Assembly: GCA_963700885.1 (NCBI GenBank)
Contig: CAVOZJ010000024.1
Location: forward strand, 176,661-240,660
DNA: 64,000 nt
Direction of reading: 5' to 3'
Source of the DNA: Anderseniella sp963700885
GTDB taxonomy: Bacteria > Pseudomonadota > Alphaproteobacteria > Rhizobiales > Aestuariivirgaceae
A program made the translations under genes and the position numbers. Every line of letters begins with the position of its first letter. Within the stretch, counting starts at the first letter, position 1. Shown in pieces: positions 10,166 to 20,068 of the stretch. A model generated the notes under the pieces. That model had not been told where the DNA came from, ran no database searches, and saw only the letters and a list, made by a program, of their open reading frames with translations.

Positions 10166-10194
10166 TTGACGACAGGGGGGGGTGTGAGTATGTT
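10166..10194 (+). promoter_or_regulatory. Candidate sigma-70 promoter for the rpsL (str) operon
   Basis: TTGACG at 10166-10171 and TATGTT at 10189-10194 are separated by exactly 17 bases. The spacer contains eight consecutive G. Transcription would start near 10200, leaving a leader of about 235 bases before rpsL. The -35 match is good and the -10 match is 4 of 6. No other comparably good pair was found in the gap. Confidence 0.45.
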
Positions 10195-10326
10195 CCGGCC
10201 AACTTTCGAGGCGGTAAGCCGTAGGCCAGATTGTCTAAACGTTACCGGGAAAGCGAAGCTGAGTCAGATCGGATCATGACGCTCAGGACGCAAGTGCCTG
10301 ACAGTCCTCTGGATTTGAGGCGCTGA

Positions 10327-10344
10327 TCACCAGAATACTGGTGA
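10327..10344 (+). other. Hairpin in the rpsL leader
   Basis: The perfect 7-bp inverted repeat TCACCAG-AATA-CTGGTGA lies about 90 bases before the rpsL start. It could be a leader structure for translational feedback, or an operator. No experimental analogue is claimed. Confidence 0.35.
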
Positions 10345-10434
10345 GCCAGCGTTTATTTTTATGCGCACGCTCATTCAGCGGGTCGTGCGGAAGCCATTGT
10401 TTGAATGTGACCTGTTCGAAAGCGCGAGACATAA

Positions 10435-10806
10435 ATGCCGACGATCAATCAGCTTATCCGCAAGCCCCGTGTTGCACAGAAGACGCGCAACAAGGTGCCG
10501 GCGATGCAGGAATGCCCGCAAAAGCGAGGCGTTTGCACCCGTGTCTATACCACAACTCCCAAGAAGCCGAACTCGGCGCTTCGCAAGGTTGCCCGTGTGC
10601 GTTTGACCAACGGGTTTGAAGTTACCAGTTATATTCCTGGTGAGGGTCACAACCTTCAGGAGCACTCCGTGGTAATGATCCGCGGTGGCCGTGTGAAGGA
10701 CCTTCCAGGTGTTCGTTATCACATCATTCGTGGCGTTCTGGATACGCAGGGTCTGGCAAAGCGCCGCCAGCGTCGTTCCAAGTACGGCGCGAAGCGTCCC
10801 AAATAA
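10435..10806 (+). CDS. rpsL: 30S ribosomal protein S12
   Basis: The 123-residue decoding-centre protein is full length, from MPTINQLIRKPR to the basic SKYGAKRPK end. The PKKPNSALRK loop and the GEGHNLQEHSVVMIRGGRVKDLPGVRYH loop carry the lysines (equivalent to K42 and K87 in E. coli) and the conserved P-GVRYH that are altered in streptomycin-resistant mutants, so this is a wild-type-like allele. It is the first gene of the str operon and is followed after 25 bases by rpsG. Confidence 0.97.
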   Translation: MPTINQLIRKPRVAQKTRNKVPAMQECPQKRGVCTRVYTTTPKKPNSALRKVARVRLTNGFEVTSYIPGEGHNLQEHSVVMIRGGRVKDLPGVRYHIIRGVLDTQGLAKRRQRRSKYGAKRPK

Positions 10807-10831
10807 GCGTTGGAAGAGGGTAGTATAAGCC

Positions 10832-11302
10832 ATGTCACGCCGTCACCGCGCAGAAAAACGCGTAATTAATCCGGACCCGAAGTTCGGAGATTTGATACTT
10901 TCGAAGTTCATGAACAACCTGATGCTCGATGGCAGAAAGTCTGTTGCTGAGCGTATCGTTTACGGTGCTTTCGACAAGATCGAAGAGAAGCTGCGGCAGG
11001 AGCCGCTTGTTGTTTTTCATCAGGCCCTTGAAAATGTTTCGCCAGCCGTTGAGGTGCGATCGCGGCGCGTGGGTGGAGCGACGTACCAGGTGCCGGTTGA
11101 GGTACGTACCGAGCGCCGGCAGGCGCTGGCAATCCGCTGGTTGATTATAGCTGCTCGTGGCCGCAACGAAAATACGATGGTAGAGCGCTTGTCCGGCGAG
11201 CTTATGGATGCAGCCAGCAATCGCGGTACCGCGGTAAAGAAGCGTGAAGATACTCACCGGATGGCGGAAGCGAACCGCGCTTTCTCGCATTACCGCTGGT
11301 AA
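10832..11302 (+). CDS. rpsG: 30S ribosomal protein S7
   Basis: This 156-residue primary assembly protein of the 30S head has the basic N terminus (MSRRHRAEKR), the central GGATYQVPVEVRTERRQALAIRWL block and the C-terminal HRMAEANRAFSHYRW typical of the family. Length matches other alphaproteobacterial S7. It lies between rpsL and fusA with short gaps, as in the conserved str operon. Confidence 0.97.
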   Translation: MSRRHRAEKRVINPDPKFGDLILSKFMNNLMLDGRKSVAERIVYGAFDKIEEKLRQEPLVVFHQALENVSPAVEVRSRRVGGATYQVPVEVRTERRQALAIRWLIIAARGRNENTMVERLSGELMDAASNRGTAVKKREDTHRMAEANRAFSHYRW

Positions 11303-11323
11303 ATCAATTCGGAGATCAGGCAG

Positions 11324-13396
11324 ATGGCCCGCACGCACGACATTAAGGATTACCGAAACTTTGGTATCATGGCGCATATCGACGCCGGCAAGACCACGGT
11401 TACAGAGCGTATTCTGTTCTATTCGGGCAAAAGCCACAAGATGGGCGAAGTGCACGATGGCGCTGCCACCATGGACTGGATGGAGCAGGAGCAGGAGCGT
11501 GGCATCACGATTACATCTGCTGCCACAACCACCCAGTGGCTCGGGAGGCGGTTGAATATTATTGATACTCCCGGCCACGTTGACTTCACAATCGAAGTGG
11601 AACGTTCGTTACGCGTGCTTGATGGCGCGGTTTGCGTGCTTGATTCCAATGCCGGCGTTGAGCCTCAGACCGAGACGGTTTGGCGCCAGGGTGACAAGTA
11701 CAGGGTGCCTCGCATCGTGTTCTGTAACAAGATGGACAAGATCGGTGCGGATTTCGACAAATGCCTTTCGGACATCAAGGAGCGGCTTGGTGCACGTCCG
11801 ATTGCCATTCAGATGCCAATTGGCGCTGAAGACGACTTCAAGGGCGTGATCGACCTGGTGCGCATGAAAGCCATTGTCTGGAAAACCGAAGACATGGGCG
11901 CGGAATATAACGAAGTGGAGATCCCTGCGGAACTGAAGGGTCGTGCCGACGAACTGCGTCTTGAAATGATCGAAGCTGCTGTCGAACTGGATGAAACGGC
12001 GATGGAAGCCTATCTGGACGGCACGGAGCCTGATTTTGATACGCTGCAAACCCTGTTGCGCAAAGCAGTGCTGTCGTCTGCGTTCTTTCCTGTTCTGTGT
12101 GGTTCCGCTTTCAAGAACAAGGGTGTACAGACACTGCTTGACGCGGTTGTTGCCTATCTTCCTTCTCCTCTGGAAGTGCCGGCCATCAAGGGCATCGACC
12201 CCAAGACCGAAGAAGAAACAGTTCGCAAATCCTCTGATGACGAGCCGCTTTCGTTGCTTGCATTCAAGATCATGGATGATCCGTATGGCGTGTTGACATT
12301 TGCTCGCATCTATTCCGGCAAGCTGTCGAAGGGTTCGACCGTTCTGAATTCGACGCGTGGCAAGACTGAGCGCATCGGCCGTATGGTTTTGATGCACTCA
12401 AACAGCCGCGAGGAAATTTCCGATGCCTATGCTGGCGACATCGTGGCGCTGGTGGGGCTCAAGGACGCTCGCACCGGTGATACGCTTTGTGATGTGGCCA
12501 GGCCTGTCATTCTGGAGAAGATGGAATTTCCTGATCCGGTGATCGAAATGGCTATTGAACCCAAGACCAAGGCTGACCAGGAAAAAATGGGTGTGGCGCT
12601 GGCGAAGCTGTCGGCTGAAGACCCGTCTTTCTATGTCTCTACAGATGAAGAAAGTGGTCAGACCATCATCAAGGGTATGGGTGAGCTGCATCTTGATATC
12701 AAGGTCGATATTCTTCGTCGTCAGCACAAGATCGAGGTCAATGTCGGTGCGCCGCAGGTTGCCTATCGTGAAACCATCACCAAGTCGACCGATATTGACT
12801 ACACCCACAAGAAGCAAACCGGTGGTACCGGACAGTTTGCCCGGGTGAAGATTACTGTTGAGCCTGGTGAGGAAAACACAGGTTTGGTGTTCGAGAGCAA
12901 GGTCGTGGGCGGCAATGTTCCTAAGGAATATCTGCCAGGTGTGGAAAAAGGCCTCAACTCTGTGATGACTTCCGGCAACATCATCGGTTTCCCGATGGTC
13001 GACGTGAAGGTCACTCTCACAGACGGTGCCTATCATGACGTCGATTCCTCGGCGATCGCCTTTGAAATTGCAGCTCGTGCAGCTCTTCGTGAAGCCATTA
13101 CCAAGGCCGGCCCGGTTCTGCTTGAGCCGATTATGAAGGTAGAAGTGGTTTCACCTGAAGATTATCTCGGATCTGTTATTGGTGACCTGAATTCCCGTCG
13201 CGGGCAGATCGCAGGAACAAGTGCGCGCGGTAACGCCCAGATTGTGAATGCGATGGTACCGCTGGCAAACATGTTTGGCTATGTGAATAATCTGCGCTCA
13301 ATGAGCCAGGGACGCGCTGCCTACACTATGTCATTTGATCATTATTCTGAAGTGCCGCGCAATGTGGCTGATGAAGTGGTCGCAAAATACGCCTGA
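11324..13396 (+). CDS. fusA: Elongation factor G
   Basis: This 690-residue translocation GTPase is complete. G1 is AHIDAGKTT near residue 18, G3 is DTPGHVDFT near residue 84 and G4 is NKMDKIGADF near residue 138. The switch-region RGITITSAATT is intact. Domain IV contains the GGTGQFARVKI segment, and the C terminus has the GDLNSRRGQI and MFGYVNNLRSMSQGRA motifs. It sits between rpsG and tuf in the str operon. No insertion or truncation is seen. Confidence 0.98.
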   Translation: MARTHDIKDYRNFGIMAHIDAGKTTVTERILFYSGKSHKMGEVHDGAATMDWMEQEQERGITITSAATTTQWLGRRLNIIDTPGHVDFTIEVERSLRVLDGAVCVLDSNAGVEPQTETVWRQGDKYRVPRIVFCNKMDKIGADFDKCLSDIKERLGARPIAIQMPIGAEDDFKGVIDLVRMKAIVWKTEDMGAEYNEVEIPAELKGRADELRLEMIEAAVELDETAMEAYLDGTEPDFDTLQTLLRKAVLSSAFFPVLCGSAFKNKGVQTLLDAVVAYLPSPLEVPAIKGIDPKTEEETVRKSSDDEPLSLLAFKIMDDPYGVLTFARIYSGKLSKGSTVLNSTRGKTERIGRMVLMHSNSREEISDAYAGDIVALVGLKDARTGDTLCDVARPVILEKMEFPDPVIEMAIEPKTKADQEKMGVALAKLSAEDPSFYVSTDEESGQTIIKGMGELHLDIKVDILRRQHKIEVNVGAPQVAYRETITKSTDIDYTHKKQTGGTGQFARVKITVEPGEENTGLVFESKVVGGNVPKEYLPGVEKGLNSVMTSGNIIGFPMVDVKVTLTDGAYHDVDSSAIAFEIAARAALREAITKAGPVLLEPIMKVEVVSPEDYLGSVIGDLNSRRGQIAGTSARGNAQIVNAMVPLANMFGYVNNLRSMSQGRAAYTMSFDHYSEVPRNVADEVVAKYA

Positions 13397-13445
13397 GCGA
13401 ACCTATTGAATTAACTGACTAACCCTGACTGAGGGAGACTGTAAA

Positions 13446-14636
<1,191 letters not shown>

Positions 14637-14696
14637 CCAAACTGAATGGGGGTGTTTCTGATTGCCCGGAACACTCCAACTTACGGATCCAAGTAG

Positions 14697-15005
14697 ATGC
14701 AAAAACAAAATATTCGCATCCGTCTCGAAGCGTTCGACCATCGGGTTCTCGATGGTTCGGCACGTGAGATCGTGAACACGGCCAAGCGCACCGGCGCCCA
14801 GGTTCGTGGACCGGTTCCACTGCCAACGCGGATTGAACGGTTCACCGTGAACCGGTCTCCCCACGTGGACAAGAAGAGCCGCGAACAGTTTGAGATGCGT
14901 ACGCATCGCCGCATACTGGATATTGTTGATCCCACGCCGCAAACGGTGGACGCGCTGATGAAGCTCGACCTTGCGGCTGGTGTTGATGTTGAGATCAAGC
15001 TCTGA
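14697..15005 (+). CDS. rpsJ: 30S ribosomal protein S10
   Basis: This 102-residue protein of the 30S head (also NusE in antitermination) runs from MQKQNIRIRLEAFDHRVLD to VDVEIKL. The conserved loop PLPTRIERFTVNRSPHVDKKSREQFE is intact. It opens the S10 ribosomal operon, 60 bases after tuf. No clear intrinsic terminator separates it from tuf, so the str and S10 operons may be read together. Confidence 0.97.
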   Translation: MQKQNIRIRLEAFDHRVLDGSAREIVNTAKRTGAQVRGPVPLPTRIERFTVNRSPHVDKKSREQFEMRTHRRILDIVDPTPQTVDALMKLDLAAGVDVEIKL

Positions 15006-15036
15006 ATTCTGAGCGAGACGAACGGGAGTTTGAACT

Positions 15037-15876
15037 ATGCGTTCAGGAGTAATTGTACAAAAGCTGGGCATGACCCGGATTTTCACCGACGCAGGTGAGC
15101 ATATTCCGGTGACCGTTTTGAAGCTGGATACCTGCCAGGTTGTAGGCCACAAGACCGTGGAGAAGAACGGTTACACGGCTTTGCAACTGGGAGTTGGCAC
15201 TGCCAAGGTGAAGCGCCTGACCAAAGCTGATCGTGGACAGTTCGCGGTTGCCAAGGTTGAGCCCAAGCGCAAGGTTGTAGAATTCCGTGTGAGCCCGGAT
15301 AACATGGTGGCTGTCGGGGAAGAGATTATTGCTGACCACTACTTCGCCGGTCAGTATGTCGATGTTGCCGGTACCTCGGTTGGCAAGGGTTTCGCCGGTG
15401 GCATGAAACGCCACAACTTCGGCGGTCTTCGTGCATCACACGGCGTTTCGGCATCCCACCGTTCGCATGGTTCAACTGGCCAGTGTCAGGATCCCGGCAA
15501 GGTATTCAAGGGCAAGAAAATGGCTGGTCAGATGGGTAACGAACGGGTAACTGTCCAGAACCTCCAGATCGTCAGAACCGATACGGAGCGCGGCCTGATC
15601 ATGGTCAAGGGCGCTGTGCCTGGCGCCAAGGGCGGTTGGGTCAGACTAAGTGACGCCGTCAAAAAGCCTCAGGCAGAAAATGCGATTACACCGGCAGCCC
15701 TCCGGTCATCTGCAGCAGCTGCAGCAGCAGCCGCAGCAGAAGCAGAGGCCGCTGCAGCGGCAGAAGCTGCTGCTGAAGCTGAACGGATTGCTGCTGACGA
15801 AGCTGCTGCTCAAGCCAAGGCAATGGAAGCAGCGTCTGCCGATGCTGACGATACAGATGGAGGCAGCGAGCAATGA
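15037..15876 (+). CDS. rplC: 50S ribosomal protein L3 with Ala/Glu-rich C-terminal tail
   Basis: L3 binds 23S rRNA early and extends a loop to the peptidyl-transferase centre. The normal fold fills residues 1-210 (GMTRIFTDAGEHIPVTVL at the start; HGVSASHRSHGSTGQCQDPGKVFKGKKMAGQMG in the glutamine-methylated loop; the core ends near VRLSDAVKKP). Residues 220-279 are an extra low-complexity tail made almost wholly of Ala, Glu and Asp, encoded by GCA/GCT/GAA-rich DNA at about 15708-15870. Family members without a tail are about 210 residues. The gene overlaps rplD by four bases. Confidence 0.96.
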   Translation: MRSGVIVQKLGMTRIFTDAGEHIPVTVLKLDTCQVVGHKTVEKNGYTALQLGVGTAKVKRLTKADRGQFAVAKVEPKRKVVEFRVSPDNMVAVGEEIIADHYFAGQYVDVAGTSVGKGFAGGMKRHNFGGLRASHGVSASHRSHGSTGQCQDPGKVFKGKKMAGQMGNERVTVQNLQIVRTDTERGLIMVKGAVPGAKGGWVRLSDAVKKPQAENAITPAALRSSAAAAAAAAAEAEAAAAAEAAAEAERIAADEAAAQAKAMEAASADADDTDGGSEQ

Positions 15877-16493
15877 AAACCGACATTCAAACACTGGACG
15901 CCAAGAAGGCGGGCACGGTTGATCTGTCCGACGAGATTTTTGGTCTCGAGCCCCGTGGAGATTTGTTGCACCGCATGGTGACATGGCAGTTGGCCAAACG
16001 CCGGTCCGGCACCCACAAGACCAAGGGACGTGCCGAGATCAATCGGACGGGTGCACGTTTCGGGCGTCAGAAAGGCGGTGGCCGGGCACGGCACGGTTCT
16101 CGCCGGGTCGGTATCTTCGTCGGTGGCGGCAAGGCTCACGGGCCGGTTGTACGCAGTCATGCCATTGGTCTTCCCAAGAAGGTCAGGGCACTTGCCCTTC
16201 GTCACGCATTGTCAGCCAAGGTCAAGGCCAACGAGTTGATTATTCTGGACAGTTCAGAAGTCAAAACGCCGAAGACCAAGGATCTGGCAGGGGCGTTTTT
16301 GAAATTGGGCCTGACCAACGTACTGGTAATTGACGGCGCTGAAGTCAACAAAAACTTCGCCAAGGCTGCCAGCAACCTGATCAATGTCGATGTGTTGCCG
16401 GTTCAGGGCATCAATGTTTATGACATTCTTCGCCGGCAGAATCTCGTTCTGACCAAGGCTGCTGTTGAAGCGCTGGAGGCGCGGTTCAAATGA
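15873..16493 (+). CDS. rplD: 50S ribosomal protein L4
   Basis: This 206-residue protein lines the exit tunnel and in gamma-proteobacteria also represses the S10 operon. The long basic loop (RRSGTHKTKGRAEINRTG...GGGRARHGSRR, near residues 45-80) and the C-terminal globular part ending VLTKAAVEALEARFK are present. The start overlaps rplC by ATGA, and the stop overlaps the rplW start by ATGA, implying translational coupling. Confidence 0.97.
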   Translation: MKTDIQTLDAKKAGTVDLSDEIFGLEPRGDLLHRMVTWQLAKRRSGTHKTKGRAEINRTGARFGRQKGGGRARHGSRRVGIFVGGGKAHGPVVRSHAIGLPKKVRALALRHALSAKVKANELIILDSSEVKTPKTKDLAGAFLKLGLTNVLVIDGAEVNKNFAKAASNLINVDVLPVQGINVYDILRRQNLVLTKAAVEALEARFK

Positions 16494-16783
16494 GTATGGA
16501 GAAAAACTACAATATCATCCGCGCGCCGGCGATCACTGAAAAGGCGACACTTCTGAGTGAAGCAAACCAGGTGGTTTTCAATGTTGCCGGCTCAGCGTCC
16601 AAGCCTGAAATAAAGAAGGCAGTCGAAGAACTGTTCAATGTAAAGGTGAAGGCGGTGAATACGTTGGTGCGCAAGGGTAAGACCAAGCGCTTCCGCGGTA
16701 TTCGCGGTCGTCAGAGTGACGTTAAAAAAGCGATTGTCACACTCGAGGATGACCAATCCATCGACGTGACGACCGGACTTTAA
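16490..16783 (+). CDS. rplW: 50S ribosomal protein L23
   Basis: This 97-residue protein forms the docking site for trigger factor, SRP and SecYEG at the tunnel exit. The IIRAPAITEKATLL opening, the VNTLVRKGKTKRFRG loop and the KKAIVTLEDDQSIDV strand are typical. It overlaps rplD by four bases. Confidence 0.96.
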   Translation: MSMEKNYNIIRAPAITEKATLLSEANQVVFNVAGSASKPEIKKAVEELFNVKVKAVNTLVRKGKTKRFRGIRGRQSDVKKAIVTLEDDQSIDVTTGL

Positions 16784-16815
16784 AAAGTTGAATTTGAGCG
16801 ATTGAGACGTAAACC

Positions 16816-17652
16816 ATGGCACTGAAAAAGTTCAAGCCCAATACGCCAGGACAGCGGCAGCTGGTCATTGTTGACCGCTCTGATCTGTGGAAGGGTAAAC
16901 CCGTCAAGACCCTTACCGAAGGTCTGTCCAAGAGCGGTGGCCGCAACAACCATGGCCGTCAAACCACGTTTTCACGTGGTGGCGGGCATAAGCGTACTTA
17001 TCGTGTTATCGATTTCAAGCGTACGTTCGAAGGCACCGCCAGTGTTGAGCGTATCGAATATGATCCGAACCGGACCGCCTTTATTGCATTGCTGAAGTAT
17101 GAGGACGGTACGCTGTCCTATATTCTTGCGCCGCAGCGGTTGAATGAAGGCGATCAGGTTGTGACCGGTACTGCCGGTGTTGACGTGAAGCCCGGAAACT
17201 GCATGCCACTCAGCAATATTCCTGTCGGTACGATCATACACAATGTGGAGATGAAACCAGGCAAGGGCGGGCAGATAGCCCGTTCTGCCGGCGCTTATGC
17301 CCAATTGGTTGGCCGTGACCGGTCAATGGCGCTGTTGCGGCTAAAGTCCGGGGAAACCCGAATGGTTTCTTCCGAATGCCGGGCTACTATTGGTGCTGTT
17401 TCCAACCAGGACCACATGAATACCAATGATGGCAAGGCGGGGCGTTCACGCTGGCGCGGCCGTCGCCCGGTGGTTCGTGGTGTTGCCATGAACCCGATTG
17501 ATCACCCGCACGGCGGTGGTGAAGGCCGTACTTCCGGTGGCCGCCATCCGGTTACTCCGTGGGGCAAGCCAACCAAGGGCAAGAAGACACGTACGAATAG
17601 GTCGTCGGACAAGTTCATTGTTCGTTCGCGCCACCAGCGCAAGAAGAAGTAA
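16816..17652 (+). CDS. rplB: 50S ribosomal protein L2
   Basis: This 278-residue protein is needed for subunit joining and peptidyl transfer. It begins MALKKFKPNTPGQRQLV and contains the GRNNHGRQTTFSRGGGHKR motif. The C-terminal NPIDHPHGGGEGRTSGGRHPVTPWGKPTKG block includes the conserved histidine near residue 230. Length is standard. Confidence 0.97.
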   Translation: MALKKFKPNTPGQRQLVIVDRSDLWKGKPVKTLTEGLSKSGGRNNHGRQTTFSRGGGHKRTYRVIDFKRTFEGTASVERIEYDPNRTAFIALLKYEDGTLSYILAPQRLNEGDQVVTGTAGVDVKPGNCMPLSNIPVGTIIHNVEMKPGKGGQIARSAGAYAQLVGRDRSMALLRLKSGETRMVSSECRATIGAVSNQDHMNTNDGKAGRSRWRGRRPVVRGVAMNPIDHPHGGGEGRTSGGRHPVTPWGKPTKGKKTRTNRSSDKFIVRSRHQRKKK

Positions 17653-17664
17653 GGGTTAGGTTGA

Positions 17665-17940
17665 ATGGCTCGTTCACTGCATAAAGGTCCGTTTGTTGAC
17701 GGTTATCTGCTCAAAAAGGCGGAGACTGCTCGCGAGTCCGGGCGTAACCAGATCATCAAGACGTGGAGCCGCCGCTCGACCATCTTGCCGCAGTTCGTCG
17801 GACTGACGTTCGGTGTGCATAATGGCAACAAGCACGTCCCGGTCAATGTGTCTGAAGACATGGTTGGTCACAAGCTCGGTGAGTTTGCACCAAGCCGGAC
17901 CTATTATGGCCACCAGGCTGACAAGAAGACGAAGAGGTAA
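17665..17940 (+). CDS. rpsS: 30S ribosomal protein S19
   Basis: This 91-residue protein of the 30S head pairs with S13. MARSLHKGPFVDGYLLKK and the WSRRSTILPQFVGLTFGVHNG core are diagnostic. It ends 6 bases before rplV, within the S10 operon. Confidence 0.97.
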   Translation: MARSLHKGPFVDGYLLKKAETARESGRNQIIKTWSRRSTILPQFVGLTFGVHNGNKHVPVNVSEDMVGHKLGEFAPSRTYYGHQADKKTKR

Positions 17941-17946
17941 GGACAG

Positions 17947-18327
17947 ATGGGCAAGACATCCAGAGCACGCGTCCTGCCGGACAATGAGGCAAAGGCTGTA
18001 ACTCGAAACCTGCGCGTGAGCCCGCGCAAGCTCAACGACGTTGCCACGACTATTCGCGGCAAAAAGGTTGAGGCTGCACTTGCAGATCTCACGTTCTCGC
18101 GCCGTCGCATTGCCGGTGACGTGAAGAAGACGCTGGAATCGGCAATTGCAAATGCTGAGAACAATCATGATCTCGACATCAATGAGCTGATTGTATCGGA
18201 AGCCTTTGTGGGAAAGAAAATGGTCATGAAACGCTTCAAGCCACGGGCCCGTGGGCGCGTTGGCAAGATCGAAAAATTCTTCAGTGAAATCACTATTGTG
18301 GTGCGCCAGGTCGAGGAGGCCGTCTGA
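17947..18327 (+). CDS. rplV: 50S ribosomal protein L22
   Basis: This 126-residue tunnel protein shows NLRVSPRKLNDVATTIRGK at the N terminus, and its beta-hairpin tip is visible as MKRFKPRARGRVGKIEKFFSEITIVV, the loop where macrolide-resistance changes occur in other species. The stop overlaps the rpsC ATG by one base. Confidence 0.96.
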   Translation: MGKTSRARVLPDNEAKAVTRNLRVSPRKLNDVATTIRGKKVEAALADLTFSRRRIAGDVKKTLESAIANAENNHDLDINELIVSEAFVGKKMVMKRFKPRARGRVGKIEKFFSEITIVVRQVEEAV

Positions 18328-19046
18328 TGGGTCAGAAAGTCAATCCGATCGGTTTTCGTCTCGGCATCAACCGTACTTGGGATAGCCGGTGGTTCGCTGA
18401 TGGAGCCGAGTATGCCAAGCTTCTGCATGAAGACTTTCGCATCCGCGAGTACTTGCGTGAAAAGCTGAAGCAGGCGGGCATTTCCCGCATCATTATCGAG
18501 CGTCCGCACAAGAAATGCCGCGTCACGATCTACTCGGCTCGTCCTGGTGTTGTTATCGGCAAAAAAGGTGCAGATATCGAGAAACTGCGCCGTGACGTGT
18601 CTGGAATGACAGACAGTGAGGTTCATCTCAACATTGTTGAAGTGCGCAAGCCTGAAATAGATGCCAATCTGGTGGCCGACAATATCGCTCAGCAACTGGA
18701 ACGCCGTATCGCGTTTCGTCGCGCCATGAAGCGGGCTGTTCAATCCGCGATGCGTATGGGTGCTGAAGGCATTCGTATTACCTGTTCAGGCCGATTGGGT
18801 GGTGCCGAGATTGCACGTACGGAATGGTATCGCGAAGGCCGCGTACCGCTTCATACACTGCGCGCTGATGTTGATTACGGTGTCGCAACCGCGCACACCG
18901 CTTATGGCACCAACGGTATCAAGGTCTGGATCTTCAAGGGTGAGATTCTTGAGCACGACCCCATGGCGCAGGACAAGCGTATTCAGGCATTGCAGGAAGG
19001 TGGGGGCCCACGCCCTCGCCGCGACCGCGATGACGCGCGCCGTTAG
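18327..19046 (+). CDS. rpsC: 30S ribosomal protein S3
   Basis: This 239-residue protein of the mRNA entry tunnel (helicase activity together with S4 and S5) has the KH domain motif RPGVVIGKKGADIEKLR near residue 72 and the C-terminal domain with GRLGGAEIARTEWYREGRVPLHTLRA. The tail is basic and Arg-rich (RPRRDRDDARR). It directly follows rplV. Confidence 0.97.
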   Translation: MGQKVNPIGFRLGINRTWDSRWFADGAEYAKLLHEDFRIREYLREKLKQAGISRIIIERPHKKCRVTIYSARPGVVIGKKGADIEKLRRDVSGMTDSEVHLNIVEVRKPEIDANLVADNIAQQLERRIAFRRAMKRAVQSAMRMGAEGIRITCSGRLGGAEIARTEWYREGRVPLHTLRADVDYGVATAHTAYGTNGIKVWIFKGEILEHDPMAQDKRIQALQEGGGPRPRRDRDDARR

Positions 19047-19082
19047 AATCCGGATCAAATGGATTAAGCAGGAAACAGAACA

Positions 19083-19496
19083 ATGCTGCAGCCAAAACGC
19101 ACAAAGTTCCGCAAGGCACACAAGGGCCGCATCAGTGGTGTTGCCAAGGGCGGTTACGAGTTGAACTTCGGAACCTTCGGTCTGAAGGCCCAGGAGCCTG
19201 CCCGTGTTACCGCGCGCCAGATTGAAGCCGCGCGCCGCGCCATGACGCGTCACATGAAGCGCGCCGGCCGTGTGTGGATCCGGATATTTCCTGATCTTCC
19301 GGTTTCGAAGAAGCCTACTGAAGTCCGCATGGGCAAGGGCAAGGGTTCGGTAGAATACTGGTGCGCACGGGTTCATCCGGGCCGGATCATGTTTGAAGTT
19401 GATGGTGTGTCGCGCGAAGTAGCGCAGGAAGCCATGACGCTGGCTGCAGCAAAGCTGCCTATCAAGACGCGTTTTGTGGCGCGCCTTGGTGAGTAA
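19083..19496 (+). CDS. rplP: 50S ribosomal protein L16
   Basis: This 137-residue protein near the A-site of the 50S subunit opens MLQPKRTKFRKAHKGR and has the RQIEAARRAMTRHMKR and MGKGKGSVEYW motifs. Length equals the usual 136-138. A gap of 36 bases with a purine-rich ribosome site precedes it. Confidence 0.97.
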   Translation: MLQPKRTKFRKAHKGRISGVAKGGYELNFGTFGLKAQEPARVTARQIEAARRAMTRHMKRAGRVWIRIFPDLPVSKKPTEVRMGKGKGSVEYWCARVHPGRIMFEVDGVSREVAQEAMTLAAAKLPIKTRFVARLGE

Positions 19497-19532
19497 TGGC
19501 TGAGCGTCAAGAGATTGGATTGAGGTAAGGCC

Positions 19533-19736
19533 ATGAAAGCCACTGAAGTTAAACAGATGACAGATGACCAGCTCAAGGATGAGCTTCTCAAGCTGAAGAA
19601 AGAACAGTTTAACCTGCGCTTTCAGAAGGCGTCAGGTCAGATTGATAATACCGCGCGGGTTCGCCAGGTGCGCCGCGATATTGCCCGCATCAAGACGGCA
19701 CAACGTTCACGCGTTGTTGCTGCGCCAGCGAATTGA
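19533..19736 (+). CDS. rpmC: 50S ribosomal protein L29
   Basis: This 67-residue two-helix protein sits at the tunnel exit. MKATEVKQMTDDQLKDELLKLKKEQFNLRF and QIDNTARVRQVRRDIARIKT are clear family signatures. It lies between rplP and rpsQ as in the canonical order. Confidence 0.96.
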   Translation: MKATEVKQMTDDQLKDELLKLKKEQFNLRFQKASGQIDNTARVRQVRRDIARIKTAQRSRVVAAPAN

Positions 19737-19752
19737 TTGGAGTTTCGAGCCC

Positions 19753-19983
19753 ATGCCCAAACGTATTCTTCAGGGTGTCGTGGTAAGCGACAAGAACGAC
19801 AAGACCATTGTGGTTCGTGTCGAACGCCGTTTTACCCACCCGATGATGAAAAAGACCGTGCGCCGTACCAAAAAGTATCATGCACACGATGAAGCAAATA
19901 CAGCAAAGACCGGCGACATTGTTCGTATTGAGGAATGTCGTCCGCTGTCGCGCAACAAGACCTGGGCGCTGGTTGTCGAGTAG
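19753..19983 (+). CDS. rpsQ: 30S ribosomal protein S17
   Basis: This 76-residue OB-fold protein binds 16S rRNA early. A longer frame opens upstream inside rpmC, but the ATG at 19753 is the true start: TTGGAGT lies 9 bases before it and MPKRILQGVVVSDKNDKTIVVRVERRFTHP is the standard beginning. It ends RIEECRPLSRNKTWALVVE. Confidence 0.96.
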   Translation: MPKRILQGVVVSDKNDKTIVVRVERRFTHPMMKKTVRRTKKYHAHDEANTAKTGDIVRIEECRPLSRNKTWALVVE

Positions 19984-20068
19984 GTCTGACCAAAGAATTT
20001 GAACGTGCTGCTGCGCCGCTGATCAGGATCGACAGAGCGAACGGGCATAAAGAACAACGGATGAAGCC

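Larger units (their letters stand above)
9961..10434. other. Intergenic region between the VOC gene and rpsL (474 bp)
   Basis: The divergent gap holds no convincing gene. It contains a promoter-like pair reading toward rpsL at 10166-10194, a G8 run inside that spacer, and a short hairpin at 10327-10344 in what would be the rpsL leader. The segment 9961-10150 shows nothing else that can be supported. Confidence 0.55.

Noticed and set aside
14637..14696. Terminator between tuf and rpsJ
   Set aside because: GGGGTGTTTC and GGAACACTCC can pair weakly, but there is no T-tract and the gap is short.
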